This document shows, in pieces, positions 10,004 to 19,664 of a stretch of DNA of 64,000 nucleotides. Numbering within the stretch: position 1 is the stretch's first letter; every line of letters starts with the position of its first letter. A program made the translations under genes and the position numbers. The notes under the pieces are model-generated. The model saw only the letters and a program-made list of their open reading frames with translations. It did not search any database and was not told the DNA's origin. Source of the stretch: Peptacetobacter hominis (GTDB lineage Bacteria; Bacillota; Clostridia; Peptostreptococcales; Peptostreptococcaceae); NCBI RefSeq assembly GCF_006861675.1, contig NZ_SGJB01000008.1:44656-108655 (forward strand). The letters are read 5' to 3'.

Positions 10004-10036
10004 ATATAACCCTCCAAATTTTTTAAAATCACTACT

Positions 10037-10045
10037 ATTATACCA
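10037..10045 (-). promoter_or_regulatory. Extended -10 promoter of steA cluster
   Basis: Minus-strand TGGTATAAT, an extended -10 element, 34 bases upstream of the steA start. No good -35 is visible. Confidence 0.5.
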
Positions 10046-10193
10046 TTACTTCAACCTAAAATAAATATTTTATGATTATATGTGTATACTACTACTATAT
10101 AAAATAATATATTTTACTATAATTATCCATACAAATTCAAATACAATACAAATAAATAATATATTTGTTCAGATACCAAATATATTTCACATA

Positions 10194-10236
10194 ATAAAAC
10201 ACGCACATAAAAACATATCTCTGTGCGTGTATTTTT
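10194..10236 (-). terminator. recN terminator
   Basis: Perfect 9-base arms ACACGCACA/TGTGCGTGT (10222-10230 and 10199-10207) followed on the minus strand by TTTTATT, just after the recN stop. The 238-base gap 10004-10241 otherwise contains only AT-rich sequence. Confidence 0.85.
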
Positions 10237-10241
10237 AATTT

Positions 10242-11921
10242 CTAACACTCTCTTCTATTTGAAGTAAGCTGAATAATTTCCCTTGCATGTATAATTGTGG
10301 TATCTGTTATATTTTTACCTGATATAAGCCTTGCAATTTCATTTATTCTATCCGGTTCATCAAGTTTTTCTATCGTTGTATATGTTCTCTGCTCATCATT
10401 TCTTTTTTCAATCAGATAATGACTATCTGCATTTGCTGCAATCTGAGGAAGATGAGTTATACATATAATCTGTTTTTTGTCTGCTATATCAGAAAGTTTT
10501 TCACCTACATTCTGTGCAGCAATACCACTTATGCCGGTATCTATTTCATCAAATACAAGAGTCTCTATATCGTCTGCATCAGCAATTATAGATTTGAATG
10601 CAAGCATAAATCTTGAAATTTCTCCGCCTGATGCCACTTTTGATATAGGTTTCAGTTCTTCACCCAGGTTAAATGAAATCATAAACTCCACATTATCTGC
10701 ACCATCATTTGAATACTGCTTTCTTTCAAACACTGTTTTCATTGTGACATTTTTCATATCCAATGAATTAAGCTCTTTTATAAGTTCATTTTCAAGATTT
10801 TCTGCAGCAGTCTTTCTTTTTTCAGTAAGAGCCTCAGCTTTTTTTTCAAGAACAGATTCTATTTCCTGAAGTTTTCCCTTAAGTTCTTCCCTTTTTTCAT
10901 CTCTGTTAAGAATTTCAGACAATCTTTCAGAAATTCTATCATAATACAAAAATATATCTTTTTCTGTATTTCCATATTTTCTTCTTAGATTATTTATCTC
11001 ATCTACTCTTGTTTCAAGCTGTTCCAGTTCATATGGTTCAAATTCAGTTTCTTCTCTGCAGTTTCTTATTTCAGAGGAAATATCCTGAAGTTCGTACATT
11101 ATTCTTTCTGCTCTTTCATATATGGATGATATTTTTTCACTGTACTGACTTACAGAAGATATTTCTGCTACAGCTCTTCCTGCAAGATCTATTGTATTTA
11201 TATCACCCTCATGAAGTACACCGTATGCCGCACTAAGACTGTTATATATCTTTTCACTGTTTCTGAATATATCTCGCTTAGCTACAAGTTCGTCATACTC
11301 TCCTTCTTTAAGTGATGCGGCTTCTATTTCATTTATCTGGAATTTCAGAAGATCTATCTCTCTCTGTATCTCCATTTCATCTTTATTGTCATCAAGTTTC
11401 AGAAGTTCTCTTCTGACCTCGGTATATTTTTTATACACATCGGTATACTCGGATTTCTCTTTTTCAACATCACCCGACATATCTACAAATCTCAGATGTG
11501 TTTCCGGTCGGAAAATAGCCTGATTGCTGTGCTGTCCATGTACATCCACAAGAAGAGATGCTATTTCTTTGAGAAGCGAGAGTCTTATTGTTCTTCCATT
11601 TACTCTGGCTGTACTTTTTCCGTCCCGATATATTATTCTTGTTATTACTATGTTTCCATCATCATATTCTATTTCATTTTCATCAAGGACAGACTTCAGC
11701 CTGTCTCCCTCTGAATAAAACACTGCCTCTACAACACCTTTTTCAGTTCCTCTCCTTAAAAAGGATTTATCATACTTGTTACCAAGGCACAATCCTAAAG
11801 CATCTATTATTATGGATTTACCGGATCCGGTTTCCCCTGTAAGTATATTTAAACCTTTTTCAAGAGAGATTCTCAGTTCATCGATAAGAGCACAGTTTTT
11901 CATATAAAGTTCGAGAATCAC
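10242..11921 (-). CDS. recN: DNA repair protein RecN
   Basis: SMC-like ATPase of double-strand break repair, 559 residues. Walker A GETGSGKS is near residue 30, a long coiled-coil region occupies about 150-380, the ABC signature ASGGEISRFMLA follows, and Walker B is LVFDEIDTGISG. The start is GTG at 11921 after a GGGGG ribosome site; MILELYMKNCALID matches the usual RecN N-terminus. In related spore formers, spoIVB and spo0A lie immediately downstream; here there is only a terminator and a short gap before steA. tlyA is 22 bases upstream, so it is likely co-transcribed with tlyA-dxs. Confidence 0.96.
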   Translation of the reverse strand: MILELYMKNCALIDELRISLEKGLNILTGETGSGKSIIIDALGLCLGNKYDKSFLRRGTEKGVVEAVFYSEGDRLKSVLDENEIEYDDGNIVITRIIYRDGKSTARVNGRTIRLSLLKEIASLLVDVHGQHSNQAIFRPETHLRFVDMSGDVEKEKSEYTDVYKKYTEVRRELLKLDDNKDEMEIQREIDLLKFQINEIEAASLKEGEYDELVAKRDIFRNSEKIYNSLSAAYGVLHEGDINTIDLAGRAVAEISSVSQYSEKISSIYERAERIMYELQDISSEIRNCREETEFEPYELEQLETRVDEINNLRRKYGNTEKDIFLYYDRISERLSEILNRDEKREELKGKLQEIESVLEKKAEALTEKRKTAAENLENELIKELNSLDMKNVTMKTVFERKQYSNDGADNVEFMISFNLGEELKPISKVASGGEISRFMLAFKSIIADADDIETLVFDEIDTGISGIAAQNVGEKLSDIADKKQIICITHLPQIAANADSHYLIEKRNDEQRTYTTIEKLDEPDRINEIARLISGKNITDTTIIHAREIIQLTSNRREC

Positions 11922-11943
11922 CTGAAATCCCCCTTTTTAAAAT

Positions 11944-12756
11944 CTATACGCTCATTTTATGAGACTCTTCCACTATTTTTCTTATTTCTTCAGAGTATGC
12001 TTCTCTGTCTATTTCAAATCCTTCATTTGATGTATTAAGATGTATAAGATACTCGATATTTCCCTCTGGTCCTTTTATAGGTGAGAAATCAAGATTTCTT
12101 ATAGCAAATCCGTTTTCAAGTGCAAAATCAGAAATCATTTCTATTACTTCTATGTGAGTTGAAAGTTCTCTTACAACACCTTTTTTACCTACTTTTTCTC
12201 TTCCCGCCTCAAACTGAGGTTTTATAAGTGCAACAATATTTCCTCCGTTTTTCAGAAGATTTTTTGCAACCGGAAGAACCAGTTTAAGAGATATAAAAGA
12301 TACATCTATTGATGCAAAATCCGGTTCTTCTCCCAGATCTTCCGGCTTTACATTTCTTATATTTGTTCTTTCCATACATACAACTCTATCATCACTTCTA
12401 AGCTTCCATGCAAGCTGCCCGTAACCTACATCTATTGAAAATACTTTTTTTGCACCATTCTGAAGCATACAGTCAGTAAATCCACCTGTTGATGCTCCTA
12501 TATCCATACACACTGCATTCTCAAGAGATAAATCAAATTTTTTCATCGCCTTTTCAAGCTTTAATCCACCTCTACTCACATATGGTATTGGATTTCCTTT
12601 TACTTCTATAGATGCTCCATCCTTAATTTCTGTTCCCGGCTTGTCACATCTCTGATTATCAACAAACACAAGTCCAGCCATTATGGCTTTCTTCGCTCTT
12701 TCTCTACTTTCAAAATAGCCCTCTTCAACAAGAAGGACATCTATTCTCTTTTTCAT
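11944..12756 (-). CDS. tlyA: TlyA family rRNA 2'-O-methyltransferase
   Basis: TlyA (YqxC) family, 270 residues: N-terminal S4 RNA-binding domain (about 1-60) and FtsJ/RrmJ-like SAM methyltransferase domain with CMDIGASTGGFTDC as motif I. Characterised members methylate 16S and 23S rRNA cytidines. A longer reading from 12774 is open, but the ATG at 12756 (MKKRIDVLL) has GGAAAGGA at the right distance and matches family N-termini. It belongs to the dxs-tlyA-recN string. Confidence 0.92.
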   Translation of the reverse strand: MKKRIDVLLVEEGYFESRERAKKAIMAGLVFVDNQRCDKPGTEIKDGASIEVKGNPIPYVSRGGLKLEKAMKKFDLSLENAVCMDIGASTGGFTDCMLQNGAKKVFSIDVGYGQLAWKLRSDDRVVCMERTNIRNVKPEDLGEEPDFASIDVSFISLKLVLPVAKNLLKNGGNIVALIKPQFEAGREKVGKKGVVRELSTHIEVIEMISDFALENGFAIRNLDFSPIKGPEGNIEYLIHLNTSNEGFEIDREAYSEEIRKIVEESHKMSV

Positions 12757-12796
12757 ATATATTCCTTTCCACAAAATTTATTTTTATTCAATTATA

Positions 12797-14668
12797 CTAT
12801 CTATCTTTTTTTAATATGCTCAATATTTTTTCAGCAATTTTATCAGAAGATATCCCAGCTACTTTCTGAAGTATATCACAGCTTCCCTGATGTATAAAAA
12901 CTTCTGGAAGTCCTATATTTACTATTCTTTTCTGTATTCCTTTTTCAGACGCATACTGAAGTATTCTATTTCCAAATCCACCGGATACTATATTATTTTC
13001 TACAGTCACAACAGTATCAAACTTTTCAAATACATAATCAATCATTTTTTCATCCAAAGGTTTTAGAAATCTGGCATTTATTACTTCGACATCTATACTA
13101 TCTTCAGATAAAATCTCTGCTGCTTCAATTGAATTTCCAACCATATCTCCTATAGCGATAATAGCCATATCTTTTCCTTTTTTTATAATTTCAGATTTTC
13201 CAATTTCAAGCTTTCCATATTCTCCTGTTTTTAGATAATATGCATTTCCCCTTGGATATCTGATTGCAGAAGGTCCATCTATTTCAGATGAAAGTTCCAT
13301 CATATTCATAAGTTCTTCTGTATCTTTCGGTGCCATAACAGTTATTCCCGGTATCATATTCAGATACGAAAGGTCAAACGCTCCATGATGTGTCTCACCG
13401 TCATTTCCGACAAGTCCTGCTCTATCTATAAGAAAAGTTACATTTTTGCCGGTTATACATACATCGTGCACAATCTGGTCATATGCTCTCTGCAGGAATG
13501 AAGAATATACTGCAAAGTATGGTTTCATGCCGTTTTTTGCAAGTCCTGTGGCAAAAGATACTGCATGCTGCTCAGCTATTCCAACATCAAAGTATCTTTC
13601 CGGATATTTTTCTCCAAATATATTCATTCCTGTTCCTGAAGGCATAGCAGCTGTTATAGCCGTTATTCTTTTATCTTTATCTGCCATTTCAGTAAGTTTC
13701 CTTCCAACCGCTGCTGAAATAGTATCTGACGATGTCTTTTTCACACCATCTCTTATATCAAATGAAGATACACCATGATAAAGATCCGGATGTGCCTCTG
13801 CATCTCTATACCCTTTTCCTTTTTTTGTTATTACATGTAGAAGGGTCGGTCCTTTTCTTTTTGATGCATTTTTAAGACAGGCCTCAAGATCTGCTATATT
13901 ATGTCCATCAATAGGACCATAATATTTTACGCCAAGAGAATCAAAAAAAGCACATTCCTGTGGTACAAAACTGTACATTATACTATCTGTAATTTTTGAT
14001 GCAGTTTTTGAAATCATATTTCCCGCATTTGTTATATTGAGGAATTTATCTACCTCACCTTTCACTTTATGAACCCTTGAATCTCTTATAAGTCCTGACA
14101 TATACGTAGACATTCCGCCTACATTTTTATCTATAGACATTTCATTGTCATTAAGTATTACAATCATGTCTTTTTTTATATATCCAAGATGATTAAGAGC
14201 TTCCATAGCCATACCACCTGTTATTGAGCCATCGCCGATAACCGCTATAACGGCACCATCTTCACCCTTTATATCCCTTGCGCATGCAAGACCAAGAGCG
14301 GTAGATATCGAAGTGGAACTATGTCCTGTATCTATAATATCATGTACACTTTCCTTCTCCTTTGGAAATCCGCTTAGACCATTATACTGTCTAAGTGTGT
14401 CAAATTTTTCTTTTCTTCCAGTTATAATTTTATGTACATATGCCTGATGTCCAACATCCCATACAATTTTATCCTTTGGGCTGTCAAATACTCTATGAAG
14501 AGCTATTGTAAGCTCAACTACACCAAGATTTGAAGCCAGATGTCCACCTGTTTTTGATACTGATTTTACAAGAAATTTTCTTATATCCTTTGCAAGCCCA
14601 TCAAGTTCTTCCGGTTTCATGGACTTGATATCTTCAGGTGAATTTATCCTATCAAGGTATCTATACAT
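12797..14668 (-). CDS. dxs: 1-deoxy-D-xylulose-5-phosphate synthase
   Basis: First enzyme of the MEP isoprenoid pathway, a thiamine-diphosphate enzyme condensing pyruvate and glyceraldehyde 3-phosphate; 623 residues from the ATG at 14668 (MYRYLDRI), which has GGGGGC upstream. An in-frame ATG at 14686 is the alternative. Visible features are [13 protein letters not shown], the ThDP motif beginning GDGSITGG and ending LNDNEMSI, the central [12 protein letters not shown] with the catalytic Glu, and the C-terminal transketolase domain with FGNRILQ. It is near ispA, so two isoprenoid steps lie in the same cluster. Confidence 0.96.
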   Translation of the reverse strand: MYRYLDRINSPEDIKSMKPEELDGLAKDIRKFLVKSVSKTGGHLASNLGVVELTIALHRVFDSPKDKIVWDVGHQAYVHKIITGRKEKFDTLRQYNGLSGFPKEKESVHDIIDTGHSSTSISTALGLACARDIKGEDGAVIAVIGDGSITGGMAMEALNHLGYIKKDMIVILNDNEMSIDKNVGGMSTYMSGLIRDSRVHKVKGEVDKFLNITNAGNMISKTASKITDSIMYSFVPQECAFFDSLGVKYYGPIDGHNIADLEACLKNASKRKGPTLLHVITKKGKGYRDAEAHPDLYHGVSSFDIRDGVKKTSSDTISAAVGRKLTEMADKDKRITAITAAMPSGTGMNIFGEKYPERYFDVGIAEQHAVSFATGLAKNGMKPYFAVYSSFLQRAYDQIVHDVCITGKNVTFLIDRAGLVGNDGETHHGAFDLSYLNMIPGITVMAPKDTEELMNMMELSSEIDGPSAIRYPRGNAYYLKTGEYGKLEIGKSEIIKKGKDMAIIAIGDMVGNSIEAAEILSEDSIDVEVINARFLKPLDEKMIDYVFEKFDTVVTVENNIVSGGFGNRILQYASEKGIQKRIVNIGLPEVFIHQGSCDILQKVAGISSDKIAEKILSILKKDR

Positions 14669-14691
14669 TTTGTTGCCCCCAATCACATAAA

Positions 14692-15129
14692 CTAAAGCAT
14701 AAACATAAGTGCTATGACTATTCCTAGAATTGCACCACCGAGAACCTCAAAAGGAGTATGTCCTATCAGTTCCTTCAGTTCCTCATTTTTTATATGTTTT
14801 CCATGCTGAATATCATTAAGCATCTGATTAAGTATAGCTGCCTGTTTTCCAACCGCTCTTCTTACACCTGTAGCATCATACATAACTATAAGTGCAAAAA
14901 CAAGAGATATTGCAAAGTTTGTAGAGTCAAACCCTTCAACTATACCTACTATGGTTGAAAGACTTGCCACAAATGATGTATGTGAACTCGGCATTCCACC
15001 TGATGTTGTTATTCTTTTCAAATCAACAAGCTTGTCTCCTGTGAATATTTTTATAACCTGAGCTATAAAACATGCAAATATACTTATAAGAAGTGCTTTA
15101 TTATTGATAAATTCTATAAGATATTCCAT
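14692..15129 (-). CDS. Divergent PAP2 family membrane protein (YuiD/DUF212)
   Basis: Small integral membrane protein of 145 residues with about four hydrophobic segments. It carries the DUF212/YuiD signature: [11 protein letters not shown] and [14 protein letters not shown], resembling acid-phosphatase/PAP2 active-site segments. Lipid or polyprenyl pyrophosphate phosphatase activity is plausible given the flanking dxs and ispA, but unproven. A GTG at 15138 would leave only two bases after the GAGGGG site; the ATG at 15129 (MEYLIEFI) has better spacing and is preferred. Confidence 0.82.
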   Translation of the reverse strand: MEYLIEFINNKALLISIFACFIAQVIKIFTGDKLVDLKRITTSGGMPSSHTSFVASLSTIVGIVEGFDSTNFAISLVFALIVMYDATGVRRAVGKQAAILNQMLNDIQHGKHIKNEELKELIGHTPFEVLGGAILGIVIALMFML

Positions 15130-15150
15130 TATAAACACATCCCCTCAGAT

Positions 15151-16038
15151 TTAATGATCTCTAGATATTATATAATCTGCAAGACCAAAAAGAAATTCTG
15201 TTTCATCTGTTATTTCTGCTATTGAAGATTTTGCTTTTTCTATAAGTTCTTCTGCTTTTTTTCTTGATTCTTCAAGTCCTATAAGAGATGGATATGTCGA
15301 TTTATGATTCTCTATGTCACTTCCAACAGGTTTTCCTATTACAGACTCATCTCCTACTATATCAAGTATATCGTCCACTATCTGAAAAGCAAGCCCTATA
15401 TTTTCAGCGTATTCAGTTATACATTCAATTTTTCTTTCATCCGCACCTGCAATCTGTGCTCCTGCTCTCATACATCCTACCATCATTGCAGCTGTCTTGT
15501 TTCTATGTATATACTCAAGTTTTTCCATAGGAATTGAGATATTTTCACTCTGAACATCAACTACCTGTCCACCTATCATTCCATATATACCTGCACCCTC
15601 TGCTATTTCATTTATGGCTTTAAGATATCTTTCGGGATTTTCTTTTCCTATAGATGTCTTAAGCATTGTTTCAAATGCATAGTTAAGAAGAGCATCCCCT
15701 GCAAGTATGGCCATTGCTTCTCCAAATACTTTATGGTTTGTCGCTCTACCTCTTCTTAAATCATCATTGTCAAGTGCCGGAAGATCATCGTGTATAAGCG
15801 AATATGTATGTATCATTTCTATTGCAGCTGCAAAAGGCTCTGCATCTTTTACATTACCGCCAGCTATTGCACATGCTTCAAGAGTAAGAATCGGTCTTAA
15901 TCTTTTACCTCCTGAATTAAGGCTATAATTCATAGCCTCCATTATTGTTTTCTGATAACCTTCTTCTTTAGGCATATATTTTTTTAGTATTTCTTCTGCA
16001 TATACAGCCTTTTTCTTTAGTTCAGATTTAAACTCCAT
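15151..16038 (-). CDS. ispA: Farnesyl diphosphate synthase (polyprenyl synthetase)
   Basis: Trans-prenyltransferase of 295 residues that extends DMAPP/GPP with IPP. Both aspartate-rich motifs are intact: DDLPALDNDDLRRGR (first, DDxxxxD type usual for bacterial FPP synthase) and QIVDDILDIVGD (second). GGKRLRPILTLEA matches the IPP-binding segment. It is followed by the YuiD-like gene and dxs, and preceded by xseB 21 bases upstream, the standard clostridial/Bacillus order. GGAGG precedes the ATG at 16038. Confidence 0.95.
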   Translation of the reverse strand: MEFKSELKKKAVYAEEILKKYMPKEEGYQKTIMEAMNYSLNSGGKRLRPILTLEACAIAGGNVKDAEPFAAAIEMIHTYSLIHDDLPALDNDDLRRGRATNHKVFGEAMAILAGDALLNYAFETMLKTSIGKENPERYLKAINEIAEGAGIYGMIGGQVVDVQSENISIPMEKLEYIHRNKTAAMMVGCMRAGAQIAGADERKIECITEYAENIGLAFQIVDDILDIVGDESVIGKPVGSDIENHKSTYPSLIGLEESRKKAEELIEKAKSSIAEITDETEFLFGLADYIISRDH

Positions 16039-16059
16039 AACAGTTCCTCCAAAATATTA

Positions 16060-16284
16060 TTATTTGTTCTCTATATTAAAATCTTCCTCTATTCCCTCTT
16101 CATTAAATTTCTTTATTTTAAGCTCAGCCTCATTCAAAAGCATATTGCACCTTCTATAAAGTGCAATTCCTTCTTCATACATTTCAAGAGCTTTATCAAG
16201 ACCTGTATTTCTGTCTTCAAGTGCTCTTAAAATATTTTCAAGCTCCAAATAGGCTTCTTCATAGCTCATTTTATCTATGTCCAT
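16060..16284 (-). CDS. xseB: Exodeoxyribonuclease VII small subunit
   Basis: XseB, 74 residues of mostly helical sequence ([19 protein letters not shown], then [16 protein letters not shown]), which binds the large subunit XseA to form the single-strand-specific exonuclease VII. Its ATG overlaps the xseA stop by one base (TAATG), giving translational coupling and fixed stoichiometry. Confidence 0.95.
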   Translation of the reverse strand: MDIDKMSYEEAYLELENILRALEDRNTGLDKALEMYEEGIALYRRCNMLLNEAELKIKKFNEEGIEEDFNIENK

Positions 16285-17630
16285 TATTTCACCTCTCTGT
16301 TTAAAGATACAGACTCAACTGTACAGTCTGCTTCCCCATCTTTCATTATAACACTTATTCTGTCACCGCGTACTATATCCTCTACAGAATTTATGTTATC
16401 GCCATCTTTTTTCACTATGCTGAAACCTCTATCCATTGTTGCAAGGGGGCTCAGACTATGAAATACGCTTCCTGTTTTTTCTAGTTTTGTTTTTTTATAA
16501 TCTATGTAATTTTCAAATGTTGAAACAAGTTCACTATAAATGTTATCTGTTTTATTTTTCTTTTCTCTTATTATATTCTGATTTATGGCGGTATTTATTT
16601 TTTCTGATATATCGTTACTTTTATGTCTCTCAATATCCAGTTTTGATGAAACCGACATTCTTATTTTCCCGGATATATTATCCAGCTCTGATCTTGAAAG
16701 ATATATCACTCCATCTTTTACTCCGGATATTATTCTTTTTTTCATATTTTCTATATTACTTTTGTTAAACTTTATTATCGTACCAATCTCATCAGATAAT
16801 TTTTTACCCGAATTATCAAGTCTATATATCAACTCATCCATACTTGGAGTTGCGATTTCTGCTGCTGCAGATGGAGTTGGAGCTCTCATATCGGATACAA
16901 AATCGCATATTGTATAGTCTATTTCATGGCCTACAGCTGATATTATAGGTATCTCTGAGGCAAATACCGCTCTTGCAACTACTTCCTCATTAAATGACCA
17001 TAATTCCTCTATTGATCCACCGCCTCTTCCTACAATTATTGTATCCACATTCTTCATTCTGTTGAAAAATTCTATTCCTTTCACAATTTCAACTGCAGAT
17101 TTATCTCCCTGCACAGATACAGGATATAATTTTATACCTATTTTAGGGTATCTTCTTTTTACAACATTTATTATATCTCTTATAACCGCACCTGTTTCGG
17201 ATGTTACAACGCCTATATTATGCGGCATTTTAGGAATAGGTTTTTTAAACCTATCATCAAATAACCCTTCTTTGTAAAGTTTTTTCTTAAGTTTTTCAAA
17301 CTCGGCATGAAGGTCTCCAATACCTTCTTTTTCTATCTTTTTTATATAAAGCTGATATGAACCGTCTTTTTCATATACAGATATTCTTCCTGAAGCAGTT
17401 ATCTTCATTCCATCTTCAAGTTCCATTTTTCTATCATAGTCGCTACTGAATATTACACACTTCAGCTTTGAATTTTCATCTTTTAGAGTCAGATACACAT
17501 GACCGCTTTTATTTGGTCTGAAATTAGATATTTCACCTTTTACTCTTATATTGTAAAGCAGCGGATCAGATGAAATCACTTTTTTCATATATGAATTTAT
17601 TTCGCTTATTTCGAGTGCCCTTAATTTCAT
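16284..17630 (-). CDS. xseA: Exodeoxyribonuclease VII large subunit
   Basis: XseA, 448 residues. N-terminal OB fold ([22 protein letters not shown], residues within about 25-50), a central catalytic domain with [14 protein letters not shown] and the acidic/glycine motif [12 protein letters not shown], then a long coiled coil before the C-terminus. The in-frame start at 17672 lies inside the upstream gene and lacks a ribosome site; the ATG at 17630 ([12 protein letters not shown]) is preceded by GGAGG at seven bases and fits the family. That GGAGG lies at the end of the upstream TsaD-like gene. Confidence 0.95.
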   Translation of the reverse strand: MKLRALEISEINSYMKKVISSDPLLYNIRVKGEISNFRPNKSGHVYLTLKDENSKLKCVIFSSDYDRKMELEDGMKITASGRISVYEKDGSYQLYIKKIEKEGIGDLHAEFEKLKKKLYKEGLFDDRFKKPIPKMPHNIGVVTSETGAVIRDIINVVKRRYPKIGIKLYPVSVQGDKSAVEIVKGIEFFNRMKNVDTIIVGRGGGSIEELWSFNEEVVARAVFASEIPIISAVGHEIDYTICDFVSDMRAPTPSAAAEIATPSMDELIYRLDNSGKKLSDEIGTIIKFNKSNIENMKKRIISGVKDGVIYLSRSELDNISGKIRMSVSSKLDIERHKSNDISEKINTAINQNIIREKKNKTDNIYSELVSTFENYIDYKKTKLEKTGSVFHSLSPLATMDRGFSIVKKDGDNINSVEDIVRGDRISVIMKDGEADCTVESVSLNREVK

Positions 17631-17632
17631 CT

Positions 17633-18595
17633 TTAATCCTCCAAATATTTTTCTAATCCTATTATAGCACACCCAACTGCATTATCTGATGAATATTGAG
17701 GTTCTCCAAATATGGTTTTAACACCTTTTTTGTTTAATCTATATGAAAGATTTTTTCTTATATATCGGCTTGAGGCAACTCCTCCCGCAAAAAGTATTTC
17801 ATAAATATCATACTTATCGCAAAGATATACAAGTGCTTTTTCAAGAGATTTTATCGATGCGTTCATTACAGCCTTTGCAGTATATCCTACACTTTCTCCA
17901 TTCTCTATAAGTTTCATTGCCTGATTTTCCAGTCCTGAAATATTCATGTATCCATCCTTTACAGATGTTTTTAGGCCGCTTTTTATTTCTCCACTATAGT
18001 TGATAGCCTCTTTGTCTATATAAGCCCCTGCAGGAAATCTGTACCCAAGCTTTACACCTACTCTATCTATGAGCTGCCCTATACTTATATCCTTTGTTCC
18101 GCCGATAATTTCTACTCTATATCCAAATCCGTTCTTTTCAGTAAGTAAAATTTCCATTGTTCCACCAGACATATGCACTGATATGAACTTTTCTTCTGTT
18201 ATTCCTTCTGTTTTATAAAGTGCAGCCTTTATATGATTTTCCTGATGTGTTGTAGTATATACCGGATATCCTCCTGAAGCTGAATTCAACTTTGCAAAAC
18301 TGTGTCCAACCGAGAACACAGGCATGTATGACTCCTCTACTGGTCTCGGCTTTTCCGATGCACATATTGCACAGACATTATATCCATCAAGTTTTTCCTT
18401 TATTTTATCCGACATAACCCCTATATTTTTTATATGCTGAAAAACTGCCTCACTCTGTCTTAGACCTATACTGTTTTCATTCACTGAAAGCATTGTCTTT
18501 TCATTGAATATAATATCTCCATTTAAAGATATAGCTGCTATAGACGTTGTATAGCAGCTTGTATCGATTCCTATTATTATATTATTTTCTGTCAT
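17633..18595 (-). CDS. TsaD/Kae1-like paralogue (peptidase M22 family)
   Basis: ASKHA-fold protein of 320 residues related to TsaD. It has the N-terminal phosphate-binding GIDTSCYTTSIA, an HxxxH metal motif (THQENH, residues about 115-120) where TsaD has HMEGH, SVHMSGGT, and FAGGVASSRYIRK near the C-terminus. The genuine tRNA t6A enzyme is normally encoded elsewhere with tsaB/tsaE, and clostridia often carry this second copy between nusB and xseA, so I regard it as a paralogue of unknown function. The ATG at 18595 overlaps nusB by 14 bases. Confidence 0.8.
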   Translation of the reverse strand: MTENNIIIGIDTSCYTTSIAAISLNGDIIFNEKTMLSVNENSIGLRQSEAVFQHIKNIGVMSDKIKEKLDGYNVCAICASEKPRPVEESYMPVFSVGHSFAKLNSASGGYPVYTTTHQENHIKAALYKTEGITEEKFISVHMSGGTMEILLTEKNGFGYRVEIIGGTKDISIGQLIDRVGVKLGYRFPAGAYIDKEAINYSGEIKSGLKTSVKDGYMNISGLENQAMKLIENGESVGYTAKAVMNASIKSLEKALVYLCDKYDIYEILFAGGVASSRYIRKNLSYRLNKKGVKTIFGEPQYSSDNAVGCAIIGLEKYLED

Positions 18596-19088
18596 TCAGA
18601 TAACTTCCAAGTATACCGTTTATGAATTTTGGAGATTTATCATCACAGTAAAGCTTAGCCATTTCAACAGCCTCATTTACAGAAGCCTTGTCAGGGATGG
18701 CATCCATATATGTTATTTCAGCAACAGCAACTCTAAGTATGGCAACATCAACTTTTGGCATTGTGTCTGTAGACCAGTTGTTTGCATATCTGTTTATAAC
18801 AGCATCTATTTCCTCTGAGTTTTCTTCGTATTCATTGCATAAATCTCTTATATATACCTTATCAAGGCAGTCTTCAAATGCTGGTGACTCCTCGTGAGCA
18901 TCAGCAGATTCTGAATTCTGAAGTTTAAGCTCTTCAAATCTGTTTATTATAAATTCTTCATTATCCTTCATAAACTCCTCAGCTTTTTCAAAAAGAGAAG
19001 TTCTTTCTTCTTTAAGAACATCCAGACAATAGAAAAATTTCATCATATATTCTCTGGAAGTTACCTTTTTTATCATAGAAACCTTCAT
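18582..19088 (-). CDS. nusB: Transcription antitermination factor NusB
   Basis: NusB, 168 residues; binds boxA RNA with NusE (S10) in rRNA antitermination. The C-terminal half is typical (PKVDVAILRVAVAEITYMDAIPDKASVNEAVEMAK; FINGILGSYL). It is longer than the usual 130-145 residues because of an acidic insertion in the middle (about 55-90). The ATG at 19088 is chosen because GGAGGG lies five bases upstream; an in-frame start at 19106 has none. A terminator separates it from the upstream Asp23 gene. Confidence 0.93.
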   Translation of the reverse strand: MKVSMIKKVTSREYMMKFFYCLDVLKEERTSLFEKAEEFMKDNEEFIINRFEELKLQNSESADAHEESPAFEDCLDKVYIRDLCNEYEENSEEIDAVINRYANNWSTDTMPKVDVAILRVAVAEITYMDAIPDKASVNEAVEMAKLYCDDKSPKFINGILGSYLNDRK

Positions 19089-19109
19089 AAATACCCTCCT
19101 GTACATTAT

Positions 19110-19136
19110 TTAAAAACCCTCTGAATAATCAGAGGG
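19110..19136 (-). terminator. Terminator between Asp23 gene and nusB
   Basis: Perfect 8-base arms CCCTCTGA/TCAGAGGG (19129-19136 and 19117-19124) with a 4-base loop, followed by TTTTTAAAT on the minus strand. It lies in the 54-base gap, so nusB expression depends on read-through or another promoter. Confidence 0.8.
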
Positions 19137-19142
19137 CCCGTA

Positions 19143-19484
19143 TTAGTTTTTCTTTTCCTCTTTTTCTTTTTTAAAGCTTACACCCTGAACATGAACATTT
19201 ACCTGAGATACTTCAAGTCCAGTCATATTCTCAACTGCATTTTTTACATTTTCCTGTACCTTGAATGCTATATCCGGTATTGAAACTCCGAATTTTACTA
19301 CAAGCATTATATCAAGTGTTACAAGTTCATCTTCTATAAGTATTTTTACTCCGTTGTTTTTTAGTATCTTGTCTGTAAGACTCTGAGATGATTCAACTCC
19401 TTCAACCTCAAGAGCTGCAAGACCTGCTATTGTTGCAACGACTTCATTTGATATCTTTATCTGTCCGCAATTATTGTTTTCCAT
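19143..19484 (-). CDS. Asp23/Gls24 family envelope stress protein
   Basis: YqhY-type Asp23 protein of 113 residues (VVATIAGLAALEVEGVESS; VKFGVSIPDIAFKVQENVKNAVENMTGL). In Firmicutes this paralogue lies next to accBC/nusB and is linked to fatty-acid and envelope homeostasis. A second Asp23-family protein is encoded at 48410-48760. The C-terminus is a run of Lys and Glu. AGGAGG precedes the ATG, and a TTGTAA/TATTAT promoter is upstream. In spore formers the spoIIIAA-AH operon lies just upstream; it is absent here. Confidence 0.9.
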   Translation of the reverse strand: MENNNCGQIKISNEVVATIAGLAALEVEGVESSQSLTDKILKNNGVKILIEDELVTLDIMLVVKFGVSIPDIAFKVQENVKNAVENMTGLEVSQVNVHVQGVSFKKEKEEKKN

Positions 19485-19544
19485 TTTATATTTACCTCCT
19501 GCTGTTAGGAAATCTTTCTATACTAAATTAATTCTATCATTATA

Positions 19545-19573
19545 ATAATACCAAATAATATTATACTTTACAA
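19545..19573 (-). promoter_or_regulatory. Promoter of Asp23 gene
   Basis: Minus strand: TTGTAA (19568-19573), 17-base spacer, TATTAT (19545-19550), 60 bases upstream of the ATG. Confidence 0.55.
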
Positions 19574-19604
19574 CACGATATTAAATATTAAAATCATATA
19601 CATC

Positions 19605-19635
19605 GAAAACACCACATCCAAAAAATGATGTGGTG
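19605..19635 (-). terminator. Terminator of DUF3798 ABC operon
   Basis: Perfect 9-base arms CACCACATC/GATGTGGTG (19627-19635 and 19610-19618) followed by TTTTCG on the minus strand, downstream of the second permease gene. Confidence 0.8.
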
Positions 19636-19664
19636 ATATATAATATACAATTATTTTTTATAAT

